Assembly: GCF_014324365.1 (NCBI RefSeq)
Contig: NZ_QEIG01000011.1
Location: forward strand, 1-64,000
From: Algoriphagus sp. AK58
GTDB taxonomy: Bacteria; Bacteroidota; Bacteroidia; Cytophagales; Cyclobacteriaceae
DNA: 64,000 bases
Direction of reading: 5' to 3'
The position numbers and the translations under genes are program-made. Below, piece by piece: positions 20,922-29,035 of the stretch (position 1 is its first letter; the number at the start of each line of letters is the position of its first letter). Under the pieces are notes generated by a model. That model did not search any database and was not told the origin of the DNA. It saw only the letters and a list, made by a program, of their open reading frames with translations.

Positions 20922-21086
20922 GTTAAAAGTTCTAATCAAGGGTTTGTGTTGATAAGAGGAATTCTGAATACATAGGATTGACAAGTTTGGCCAATCCAGG
21001 ACCGAGGATCAGCCAGAGGGTTAGGTAAAAAATCTTGGAATAGAGGCCCAGAATGCTGATTGAGAAAAGGATGATTTAAATTTCAT

Positions 21087-21109
21087 AGTCAAATCGTTTT
21101 CATTTGACT
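21087..21109. promoter_or_regulatory. perfect inverted repeat upstream of the NRPS gene
   Basis: AGTCAAAT (21087-21094) and ATTTGACT (21102-21109) are exact inverted copies around CGTTTTC. The site lies about 170 bp before the NRPS start, inside the 279-bp gap that follows the LytTR regulator gene. No U-tract follows, so it does not look like a terminator; an operator for a dimeric regulator is possible. No clear TTG/TAnnTTTG promoter was found in the gap. Confidence 0.4.
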
Positions 21110-21200
21110 GAATTTACCCTCAATACTAGCCTGTATTTTGGCCTTGGGAAGAACTTACATTTCTTGTCGAAGAAGTGCTAAAAAATGTCAATCTGGAAGA

Positions 21201-21935
21201 TTACAGGATTTTGATTTGGCTTAGAAGCCATCTGTATTGTTGCCTTCCTATTGGGATTTCTCTGTTGTCAATTTGGATTGATTCAGCGTGTATGCTTTCT
21301 ATTTTTTCCAAATTGATCAAGAACGATTTATGCACTCTCGCGAATCGTTTATCTTTGATTTTCTCCTCCAGCTCTTTTAAGGACGCACGAATACTATATT
21401 TCTTTCCACTTGTGAAAATCTGGGTATAATTGGCATCTGCCTCCAAATAGATGATGTCCTCAAATTTGAGTTTTACCAAGGCACTGTTGGATCGAATAAA
21501 AAAACTGTCTTCGAAAATGAAGCTATGTGAGGACTGGATTCCTGTTGGAAAAAAGCCCTGTTTGGTTTTGCTGGAGCTGAAGACTTTTCTTGTGTTATCA
21601 GGTTCATCCGATTCCAAATCCTTCTCTTTGGCAGTAGAACCAAAAGGGTTGTATTCACCATCAATGACTCCTTTCAATGGGGTCGATTTGCACGGAAGTA
21701 CACCCTCTTGATGCGCTGTTTTTGGGATGTCCAAAATTCCTTTTACTTTTTGATTTCCATCAACCTCAACTGACAAAACTTTACAAGTGTTGATGTTTTG
21801 ACTTAAGGTCTTTTGGGTTTCCTTTTTGCTCAGAATAGTCCATGTTACGTCATATCCTGAGGATTCCAACAGAATTTTGATTCGGTCGGCTTGAGGAATT
21901 TCATGTTCAAGAATAAAAATCTTCACTGCTTTCAA
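21201..21935 (-). CDS. LytTR DNA-binding regulator with degenerate receiver
   Basis: 244 residues. The C-terminal half (about 143-244) is a LytTR DNA-binding domain with DIIYLEADANYTQIF and RFARVHKSFLINL. The N terminus, KIFILEHEIPQADRIKILLE, matches the first strand and helix of a response-regulator receiver. The remainder to residue 140 has no recognisable phospho-acceptor Asp, Thr/Ser or Lys and is low in conserved features. It is clearly a paralogue of the intact regulator at 22496-23230: the LytTR parts are very similar and even 16 bases after the stop codons are shared. It probably cannot be controlled by phosphorylation. Being the gene directly upstream of the NRPS on the same strand, it is a candidate regulator of that operon (inference). 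Confidence 0.85.
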   Translation of the reverse strand: MKAVKIFILEHEIPQADRIKILLESSGYDVTWTILSKKETQKTLSQNINTCKVLSVEVDGNQKVKGILDIPKTAHQEGVLPCKSTPLKGVIDGEYNPFGSTAKEKDLESDEPDNTRKVFSSSKTKQGFFPTGIQSSHSFIFEDSFFIRSNSALVKLKFEDIIYLEADANYTQIFTSGKKYSIRASLKELEEKIKDKRFARVHKSFLINLEKIESIHAESIQIDNREIPIGRQQYRWLLSQIKIL

Positions 21936-22495
21936 TTTTGGACTGAGTTAGATGAATTAGATGCTAAGTGATTGTTTATCAGTAAAATATTAGGTTGTTT
22001 TTATGTGTTTTAAGAATTAAACCTTTTAATGATCTTCCTTAATGCCCATTTAACCTGATGCAAAAACATACCAAGGTCTGATACCTACTTTACTTTCGAG
22101 CATGGCCCAAGCTTTCTCCATCCAAAAGGAAGAAGTCAAAAATGATCCTGTTTGTATGCCATCTTTTGGTTCCATTTTCTGGAGAGCCATCCCTCCGTCA
22201 AAGCGAATTGGAGGGAAGAATCTGTCTCCGGGATTCAAGAGCTATCAGCTTTTTAGGAAAAGCAAAAGAAGTCTGGCGTCCCTTCTCAACTAAGGTGTAG
22301 TTCAAACCACAAGTTGGATCTCATCACAAAGAGGTCAGAACCTCTTTTTCAAAATAGATTTTGGAATTTTCATGATTCAATTGATTTAATCTTTCAAAGC
22401 AATCGAATCTATTTCCAATCCGGATAAGTGTAACCTTTTCAGGGAGTAATACACAAAGAATGTGAAAGAAAGGTGAAAAAATGTCAATCTGCCAC
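21936..22495. other. 560-bp intergenic region between the two LytTR genes
   Basis: No convincing gene. A 62-codon open frame on the minus strand (22050-22238) has no recognised domain. CCCTCC and GGAGGG arms at about 22192-22223 could form a hairpin. The 16 bases at 22476-22491, just after the downstream stop of the intact regulator, match 21180-21195 exactly, which marks this as part of a segmental duplication. The stretch 21936-22050 is AT-rich and should hold the promoter of the degenerate regulator, but no clear -7/-33 pair was seen. Confidence 0.5.
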
Positions 22496-23230
22496 TTACA
22501 GCATTTTGATTTGCTGGAGAAGCCAGCTGTATTGATTTCGGCTGATAGGAATCTCTTTCCCAGAGATGTGGACCGACTCTGCCTGAATACTGTCTATTTC
22601 TGCCAGGTTGATTAAAAAGGATTTATGAACTCGTACAAATCGGTTTGGGTCCAACTTTCCTTCCAGTTCCTTCAGGGTAGACCTGATCACAAACTTCTTG
22701 TCTTTGGAATGGACCTGGGTATAGTTGGCATCCGCTTCCAGGTAGATGATGTCTTGAAGCTTAAGCTTGACCAGCATCCCATTGGTACGGATAAAAAGAC
22801 TATCGCTAAGTACAAAATCCTGTGAATTTTCTTCTTCCTTTTTTCTCGTCTGATCCTTGGCAAAGTTGGCCATGGCCAGTTCGATCCCAGCCAAGATTTC
22901 TTTTTCATTGAATGGTTTTACCAAGTATCCGTAGGGATTTACTTCCTTGGCTCGGTTGATGGTATGGATATCTGCATGGGAAGTCAGCATGATAAAGGGC
23001 AGATGGTAATTTTCGTTGATTTCTGCCGCCAGTTCTATGCCGTCTTTGCCACCTTTTATCTGAATATCCAACAGTGCGAGATCAGGGGATTTTTCATCGA
23101 TCAGGGCCAAGGCTTCCCGACTGCTGATGGCGATTCCGCATACTTCATAGCCCAGTTCTTCCAGGATTTCTTTCAGGTCTTCTGCAATGACCAGTTCATC
23201 TTCCACGATCAATATTTTCAACTTGCTCAA
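22496..23230 (-). CDS. LytTR-family response regulator
   Basis: 244-residue two-component response regulator (LytT/AlgR type). The receiver domain (about 4-120) keeps the acidic pair Glu10/Asp11, the phospho-acceptor Asp55 in LALLDIQ, Thr83 in IMLTSH and Lys105 in YLVKPF. The LytTR domain (about 140-244) carries DIIYLEADANYTQVHS and FVRVHKSFLINL. A charged linker (DQTRKKEEE) joins them. It lies 182 bp downstream of two tandem TPR histidine kinases on the same strand, so it is their likely phosphorylation target and would bind direct-repeat promoter elements as other LytTR proteins do. The intact acceptor site contrasts with its paralogue at 21201-21935. Confidence 0.93.
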   Translation of the reverse strand: MSKLKILIVEDELVIAEDLKEILEELGYEVCGIAISSREALALIDEKSPDLALLDIQIKGGKDGIELAAEINENYHLPFIMLTSHADIHTINRAKEVNPYGYLVKPFNEKEILAGIELAMANFAKDQTRKKEEENSQDFVLSDSLFIRTNGMLVKLKLQDIIYLEADANYTQVHSKDKKFVIRSTLKELEGKLDPNRFVRVHKSFLINLAEIDSIQAESVHISGKEIPISRNQYSWLLQQIKML

Positions 23231-23412
23231 TTTCTTGGGTATGGTTTATTAGAATATTTGATTTCCTTTTCTTTCTGATTTGATTTTGCTGTGGATCAAG
23301 TTTATGGCAGATGGACTGATCAGTTTTGGTTATAAAATTTCATCTTCGACTCTTCAAGAACTTCCGGATAATTTTGTTCGTGGGTTGAAAAATTCTTAGG
23401 AGTCAAATTGAT

Positions 23413-25629
23413 TTAGGCAGCTATGGGTTGGTCTGAGAAGTCAATCTCAAAAGAAGCACCCGGCTGAGGTACAATTTTGAGTTTTCCGTTGATTTGTCTA
23501 GTCAGCGTCTTTACCAGCTTCAATCCAAGAGATTTTGCATTTTCAATATCCAGATTTTCGCTGAGTCCTTTGCCTGAATCTTTGATCAGCAGAGAATAAG
23601 AGCCAGGTAGTTTTTGTGTAAAATGAATGATGATTTCTCCATGATTCTGTTCTTCAAAAGCATATTTGAGTGAGTTGGACAGGAGTTCATTGGTGATCAA
23701 TCCCAAAGGAATGGCCATATCCATATCCAAATTGACATCTGTCGCCTCAATGGTGATTTTGATGTCTTTATCAGACCGATAGGTTTGGGTCAAAAAGTCA
23801 CTGAGCTGCTGGATGTACTCCTGCATATTGATCTTGGAAAGGTTTTCATACTGATAGAGCTTTTCGTGGATCAAGGCCATGGTTTTGACCCTGCTTTGAC
23901 TTTCTTTCATCGCATCTTTCATTTTATCATCCTTCAAGCCACGTGTTTGCATACTCAGCAAGCTGGAAATAATCTGAAGGTTGTTTTTTACCCGATGGTG
24001 AATTTCTTTCAGCAATAGTTCTCGTTCTGCACTTTGTTTGGCGATTTCTCCGTTTTTGGTTTCCAGCTCATCATTGTATTTTTTGCGGATGGTGGATTGT
24101 CTAAAAAATAATCCTGCTATCCCAAAGAGAATTACCAGCCCGCCTACACTGAGATAGATTTGTGCTTGCTGCTTTTCGGATCTTAAATTCTGAAGTTCTT
24201 TTTCTTGTTCCAGATCAGCTATTGCTTTGTCCTTTTTTTCTGTTTCATACTGAGTTTCCAGTTCAGCTAATTGTTTGTTTTTAGTTTCATTGAATACAGA
24301 GTCTTTGTAGGCTTGATAGAGGGTCAAGTTTTCGAATGCTTTTTGATAATTGCCCATTAGCTGATAGGTTTCAGCCAGACCCTGATAAGACTCTTGGAGA
24401 TCAGCAGGGATATTGAGGTTTTTTCTGATTGCAAGAGAGCGTTCAATGAATTCCAGGGCAGATTTATAGTCTCCTATTTTATTAAAAGCTATGCCAATAT
24501 TGAAAAGGTATCCAGCTGATTCTTGAGGATTTTCATCTCCAAAATTATCCAAGGCCCTTTTGAAATAACCAATTGCTTCTTTATGATTTTCTTTCTCCAT
24601 TTCAACATTTCCCAACATGCCGTAGATGATTCCCGCATCTAAAGTAAAACCATTGGGTTCGTAGAACTCCAGACATTTCTGTGCATAGACTACAGCTGAG
24701 TCTAAATCTTTTGAATCAAAGTGGTATTCAAGTAAGTAGGAATTGAGATTGGCAATATCAAGTAAATTTTGATTGTCTTTAAAATTGGTTTTACTCGTCA
24801 TTAAGGCTTTATACCTCTTTTGATCATCTCCCAAAAATTCGTAGATGCCAGCTAATCTATAATTGATTTTTCCGATTGCTACCTTGTTCTTGTTATGTTC
24901 AGCCACTCGTAGTGCTTTCAGCAGCACTTTGAGTGCCTCGTCTTGTCGGTTTAAGCCGATCCAAGCGAGATTTGTATTGATGTAAAGGCCTATCCACCTA
25001 TTTTCCAAAGAATCCAAGTAAGTGGCAATTAAGGAATCCGCTTTGGTAAAAAATTCTAGTGCCTTCTGGTATTGGGATCTTTTGACAAAGGCTAGTCCTA
25101 TATTTTCGTTTACACTTGCCATAGATAGGGTATCCTTTTCCTGCTGAAATATAGGAAGGGCCTCTTGATAGTTTAAAATAGCCGAATCATAAAATCCCCC
25201 CTTCTCCTGCATAACACCAATATTCATGGCCATTCCGGCTTTTTCATTTAGCATTTTGGCATTGGAATAAATAGTTTTAGCTCTCTTAAATGCTTCCTTT
25301 GCAGCTGTGATATCCCCCCTGTAATATTCCAACGTACCAAGTCCCATTTCCAAATTGCCCAAAACATCAGCATCTCGGATTTCCTTGGATTTTTTTAAAG
25401 TAACCTTCAAAAAATCAAATACCATAGGATCAAGATCCTCAGAGGCATTATTGACTATGTCCTTAATCGTATTTCTTGCATCTAAATGTTTTTGAGCTTT
25501 GATTTGAGACCAAAAGATTTTTTCATAATAAGCCAACGAGTCTTTGGCCCAAGTACTTCTTTGGGAATAGCCATTAGTTAATTGAAATAGACCAAGAAAG
25601 ACAAAACAAATTTTGATACACTGGTTCAT
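23413..25629 (-). CDS. TPR-containing membrane histidine kinase (copy B)
   Basis: 738 residues from the ATG at 25629; this start gives the signal peptide MNQCIKICFVFLGLFQL... and a length matching the upstream paralogue, whereas an earlier start would put 18 extra residues before it. Layout: signal peptide, periplasmic TPR array (about 100-430, many FxRALDNF/YLFNIGIAFNKIGD-like units), coiled coil (about 440-485), one membrane helix (IYLSVGGLVILFGIAGLFF), HisKA_2 domain with EIHHRVKNNLQIISSLLSMQ (about 540) and HATPase with NELLSNSLKYAF and DSGKGL. It should sense a periplasmic or protein-protein signal and phosphorylate the LytTR regulator downstream. It is a tandem duplicate of the next gene, 69 bp away. 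Confidence 0.92.
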   Translation of the reverse strand: MNQCIKICFVFLGLFQLTNGYSQRSTWAKDSLAYYEKIFWSQIKAQKHLDARNTIKDIVNNASEDLDPMVFDFLKVTLKKSKEIRDADVLGNLEMGLGTLEYYRGDITAAKEAFKRAKTIYSNAKMLNEKAGMAMNIGVMQEKGGFYDSAILNYQEALPIFQQEKDTLSMASVNENIGLAFVKRSQYQKALEFFTKADSLIATYLDSLENRWIGLYINTNLAWIGLNRQDEALKVLLKALRVAEHNKNKVAIGKINYRLAGIYEFLGDDQKRYKALMTSKTNFKDNQNLLDIANLNSYLLEYHFDSKDLDSAVVYAQKCLEFYEPNGFTLDAGIIYGMLGNVEMEKENHKEAIGYFKRALDNFGDENPQESAGYLFNIGIAFNKIGDYKSALEFIERSLAIRKNLNIPADLQESYQGLAETYQLMGNYQKAFENLTLYQAYKDSVFNETKNKQLAELETQYETEKKDKAIADLEQEKELQNLRSEKQQAQIYLSVGGLVILFGIAGLFFRQSTIRKKYNDELETKNGEIAKQSAERELLLKEIHHRVKNNLQIISSLLSMQTRGLKDDKMKDAMKESQSRVKTMALIHEKLYQYENLSKINMQEYIQQLSDFLTQTYRSDKDIKITIEATDVNLDMDMAIPLGLITNELLSNSLKYAFEEQNHGEIIIHFTQKLPGSYSLLIKDSGKGLSENLDIENAKSLGLKLVKTLTRQINGKLKIVPQPGASFEIDFSDQPIAA

Positions 25630-25698
25630 AATTGGGACAAAATGATTTAAGAAAATCCGGTAAACTTTTTGGGTATCATGCATGCCGCCTCTATGACC

Positions 25699-27912
25699 TC
25701 AGGCAGCCAAAGCCTGCTCTGTAAACTCAATCTCAAAAGAAGCACCCGGCTGGGGTACAATTCTGAGTTGACCATTGATCTGTCTGGTTAGCGTCTTTAC
25801 CAGTTTCAATCCAAGAGATTTTGCATTTTCAATGTCCAGATTTTCGGCGAGTCCTTTGCCTGAATCTTTAATCAGCAGAGAATAAGAGCCAGGTAGTTTT
25901 TGTGTAAAATGAATGATGATTTCTCCATGATTCTGTTCCTCAAAGGCATATTTGAGTGAGTTGGACAGGAGTTCATTGGTGATCAATCCCAAAGGAATGG
26001 CCATATCCATATCCAAATTGACATCTGTCGCCTCAATGGTGATTTTGATTTCTTTGTCAGACCGATAGGTTTGGGTCAAAAAGTCACTGAGCTGCTGGAT
26101 GTACTCCTGCATATTGATCTTGGAAAGGTTTTCATACTGGTAGAGCTTTTCGTGGATCAAGGCCATGGTTTTGACCCTGCTTTGACTTTCTTTCATCGCA
26201 TCTTTCATTTTTTCATCCTTCAAGCCACGTGTTTGCATACTCAGCAAGCTGGAAATAATCTGAAGGTTGTTTTTTACCCGATGGTGAATTTCCTTCAGTA
26301 GCAATTCCCTCTCTGCATTTTGCTTGGCGATTTCCGTGTTTTTGATCTCAAGTTCTTGATTATGCTTTTTACGCATAGTTGCTTGTCTGAAAAACAATCC
26401 GGATACACCCAGCAAAATCACCAATCCACCAGCACTTAGGTAAATTTGTGCCTGTTGCTTTTCTGCACGTAGATTTTGAAGTTCTTTTTCCTGTTCCAAA
26501 TCTGCGATGGCCTTATCTTTTTTCTCCGTTTCGTAGAGTGTCTCCAATTCTGCCAGTTGTTTATTTTTAGTCTCATTGAAAACGGAATCGTTGTACGCCT
26601 GAAAGAGGGTGAGATTTTCGAACGCTTTTTTATAATCGCCGCTCCTCTGATAGGTTTCGGCCAATCCCTGATAAGACTCCCGAAGATCCACCGGGATATT
26701 GAGTTTTTTTCTAATGGCAAGGGACCGTTCGAGATAGTCAAGTGCGGAAGCAGTATTGCCTAATTTGTTATAGGCAAAACCAATGTTAAAAAGATAGCCC
26801 GCATAATCTTGGGATTCTTTGTTGAATTTTTCCAAAGCCTTTCTGAAGTAAGTGATCGCCTGATCGTAATTTTTCCTTTCAAACTCTACGTTTCCTAACG
26901 TCCCATAGGAAGTACCGACTTCTTGTGTAAAGCCTTGAGGTTCAAAATAGCTAAGACACTCCATGGTGTAATAGACCGCTGAATCCAAATAGGAGGAGCC
27001 GAGATGGTACAGGGCCAAGGCTGAATTGACATTGGCAATATCCAGGAGGTTTTGAGTTTTGTTAAGGTAAGATTTGCCAGTCAATAAGGCCTTGTATTGT
27101 TTTTCCTTTTCCCCTTTATACTGGTAGACCACAGCCAATTTGTAGTGTATTTTGCCGATTCCTTGATCATTTTTGTTGTGTTCGGCTATCCTTAGCCCTT
27201 TCAATAACACTTTCAAACCTTCATCTTGTCGGTTTAGGTAACTCAGCGCTATTTGTTTATTTAGATACAGTCCAATCCACCGGTTGTCCATAGAGTCTAG
27301 ATAGGTGTTGAGGAGTGAATCAGCTTTCATGAAATAGTCGAGTGCTTTCTGATTTTCAGATATTTGGATATAAGCCAATCCTATGTTTTCATTAACGCTT
27401 GCCAAGGAAGGGATGTCTTTTTCTTTTTCAAAAATCGGGAGTGCTTCCCGGTAGTTCAGGATAGCAGAGTCAAAAAAGCCTCCCTTTTCCTGCATGATGC
27501 CTATATTCATGGTCATGCCCGCCACTCTATTTGATAGTTTGGCTTTTTCATAATGCATTCGTGCCTTTTTGAATGCGCTTTTGGAGGCTAGGATATCGCC
27601 TCTGTAAAATTCCATAGTCCCCCGGGCACGTTGTAGATCACCGAGGAGCTCAGGGTAAGGAATTTCATTTTCTTTTTTTAAAGTAGATTCATAAAAGTCA
27701 AAGTACTTACTATCAAGGTTTTCCAGTGCTTTGTCTTCGATAAGGAAAATTATTTTTTGAGCTTCTTCGCTTTTTTTGGCATTCACTAGTTTCCAAAACT
27801 GCTTCTCGTAGAAGGCTAAGGAATCTTTCGCCCAAGTATTTTGGAAAGCAAAGGACGTGTTTACGGTAAAAATCCCTGCCAAAAAGAACAAGGTCTTAAT
27901 CAAATGTTTCAT
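25699..27912 (-). CDS. TPR-containing membrane histidine kinase (copy A)
   Basis: 737 residues with the same architecture as copy B: signal peptide (MKHLIKTLFFLAGIFTVNTS), TPR array (about 100-430), coiled coil, membrane helix (IYLSAGGLVILLGVSGLFF, about 488-506), HisKA_2 phosphoacceptor region KEIHHRVKNN (about 540) and HATPase (N box near 642, DSGKGL near 687). The last 220 or so residues differ from copy B at very few positions, and the DNA shows long identical runs (for example the kinase-coding stretch near 25880-26040 against 23595-23755). The TPR part is much more diverged. First gene of the kinase-kinase-regulator group. The ATG at 27912 directly opens the signal peptide. Confidence 0.92.
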   Translation of the reverse strand: MKHLIKTLFFLAGIFTVNTSFAFQNTWAKDSLAFYEKQFWKLVNAKKSEEAQKIIFLIEDKALENLDSKYFDFYESTLKKENEIPYPELLGDLQRARGTMEFYRGDILASKSAFKKARMHYEKAKLSNRVAGMTMNIGIMQEKGGFFDSAILNYREALPIFEKEKDIPSLASVNENIGLAYIQISENQKALDYFMKADSLLNTYLDSMDNRWIGLYLNKQIALSYLNRQDEGLKVLLKGLRIAEHNKNDQGIGKIHYKLAVVYQYKGEKEKQYKALLTGKSYLNKTQNLLDIANVNSALALYHLGSSYLDSAVYYTMECLSYFEPQGFTQEVGTSYGTLGNVEFERKNYDQAITYFRKALEKFNKESQDYAGYLFNIGFAYNKLGNTASALDYLERSLAIRKKLNIPVDLRESYQGLAETYQRSGDYKKAFENLTLFQAYNDSVFNETKNKQLAELETLYETEKKDKAIADLEQEKELQNLRAEKQQAQIYLSAGGLVILLGVSGLFFRQATMRKKHNQELEIKNTEIAKQNAERELLLKEIHHRVKNNLQIISSLLSMQTRGLKDEKMKDAMKESQSRVKTMALIHEKLYQYENLSKINMQEYIQQLSDFLTQTYRSDKEIKITIEATDVNLDMDMAIPLGLITNELLSNSLKYAFEEQNHGEIIIHFTQKLPGSYSLLIKDSGKGLAENLDIENAKSLGLKLVKTLTRQINGQLRIVPQPGASFEIEFTEQALAA

Positions 27913-28227
27913 AACAAGGTCTATAAAATGAAGCCTGGTGAATCTTTAAACAGTCATTTGCTGATAAATCAGTTAAAAATGATGTTCACCAATCTTTTCG
28001 AAAGTAAACATCTTCAATCAGATTTTGAAACAGGCCGAGGAGAATAATCTTTAAGATTTCAGGTTGGTCTCATACTTTTATTTTGGCCATCTATGAGTTT
28101 TACTTGATGCATAAGTGGTGATATTGTAGAAAATAAATCACATAAAATAGGGTTCGTTCGCGGTAAAGCGACCGTCATAGCGTGGAGCGTTTTGGAAGAA
28201 AAAAAAATAGAATTCAGTCTTAACTGG
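27913..28227. other. intergenic leader of the kinase operon
   Basis: 315 bp between copy A of the kinase and the palindromic repeat. The part next to the kinase is AT-rich and should hold its promoter; on the minus strand TACTTTCG (within 28000-28012) is a near match to TAnnTTTG but lacks a well-placed TTG. Around 28145-28195 there is a GC-richer piece (GCGGTAAAGCGACC) that appears to belong to the repeat that follows. No gene is seen. Confidence 0.4.
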
Positions 28228-28340
28228 CCCGAAGCAGTCTCGATGAGGAGAATAAAAATATGGAGACTGCTTCGTCGTGCCTCCTCGCAGTGACGTTTCC
28301 GATTGGGAGACTGCTTCCTCGTGCCTCCTCGCAGTGACGT
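28228..28340. repeat. palindromic intergenic repeat, second locus
   Basis: Arms GAAGCAGTCTC (28231-28241) and GAGACTGCTTC (28263-28273) are perfect inverted copies, followed by GTCGTGCCTCC / TCGCAGTGACG and then a tandem partial copy starting GGGAGACTGCTTCC. Same unit and same orientation as 37-154. Read on the opposite strand it encodes the spurious peptide SLRGGTTKQSP, which in my experience turns up in many Bacteroidota genomes as a translated repeat. It abuts the stop codon of the ABC ATPase gene and may also act as a transcript 3' end. Confidence 0.8.
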
Positions 28341-28342
28341 GC

Positions 28343-29035
28343 CTACTCAAAACTCACCACGCGTCCATCCTCCATCTCGATCGTCCGGTCGGTGCCGGCA
28401 GCAAACTCTGGGTCGTGTGTCACAATCAGCATCGTCTGCCCAAAGTCTTTGGCTAACTCTCTGAATTTGTTGTATACAATGTCCGAGTTTTTCTTGTCCA
28501 GGTTTCCCGTAGGTTCGTCTCCCATGATCAGCAGGGGATCATTAATCAGGGCTCTGGCGATGGCTACACGCTGCTTTTGTCCACCGGAAAGTTGGTTGGC
28601 CTTTTTCAGCGCATGATCTTGCATGTCAAAGATCCGCAGTTTTTCCATGGCACGATGCTCGATCTCTTCTCTTGTATATTTACCTAGTTTCAAGGCGGGA
28701 ATCATCACATTTTCCAAAGTGGAAAACTCATGAAGCAAGTAGTGAAACTGGAAAACGAACCCAATTTTCTCATTTCGGAGCTGAGAAAGGTAGGTAGAGG
28801 ATTTACCTGTGATCAACTCTCCGTCCAAGTATAGCTCTCCCTGGTAGTCAGTATCCATGGTGGAAAGGATGTAAAGCAGGGTTGACTTTCCACATCCTGA
28901 TTTTCCCACAACCGAGACAAATTCTCCGCGCATGATCTGGAAACTGACCTGCTTGAGCACTTGGGTTTCGGTGGGGTTGTAGAAAAACTTATCGATGTTT
29001 TTCGCCTCGAGCACAATGGGATCGTGATGGTTCAT
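28343..29035 (-). CDS. ABC transporter ATP-binding protein (MacB/LolD type)
   Basis: 230-residue cytoplasmic ATPase that powers the exporter encoded by the two upstream genes. Walker A is GKSGCGKST (about 42-50), the signature is LSGGQKQRVAIARAL, Walker B is LLIMGDEPTGNLD and the switch histidine is in IVTHDPE. The FQFHYLLHEFSTLENVMIPAL stretch is typical of the LolD/MacB subgroup (quoted here as a position near the Q loop). Its start overlaps the permease stop by four bases (ATGA), giving a translationally coupled adaptor-permease-ATPase unit in this order. Confidence 0.94.
   Translation of the reverse strand: MNHHDPIVLEAKNIDKFFYNPTETQVLKQVSFQIMRGEFVSVVGKSGCGKSTLLYILSTMDTDYQGELYLDGELITGKSSTYLSQLRNEKIGFVFQFHYLLHEFSTLENVMIPALKLGKYTREEIEHRAMEKLRIFDMQDHALKKANQLSGGQKQRVAIARALINDPLLIMGDEPTGNLDKKNSDIVYNKFRELAKDFGQTMLIVTHDPEFAAGTDRTIEMEDGRVVSFE

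Noticed and set aside
6820-20975. Many open frames of 60-130 codons on the plus strand across the NRPS
   Set aside because: They are antisense to strongly supported A, C and T domains, recur wherever modules repeat, and have no recognisable product.
20922-20984. TTG start for the NRPS, adding 21 residues (5064 aa)
   Set aside because: The extension has no domain content, the ATG at 20921 lies directly before the first A domain, and TTG is a weaker start.
5746-21200. Siderophore cluster interpretation
   Set aside because: No catechol or hydroxamate genes, no siderophore esterase and no Fur-box-like sequence were seen; NRPS plus receptor alone is not enough.
22050-22238. 62-codon minus-strand frame between the LytTR genes
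   Set aside because: No domain and flanked by hairpin-like sequence; an overlapping plus-strand frame is equally long. Kept only as a note in the intergenic entry.
28138-28350. 70-residue minus-strand protein containing SLRGGTTKQSP
   Set aside because: It is a translation of the palindromic intergenic repeat, not a gene.
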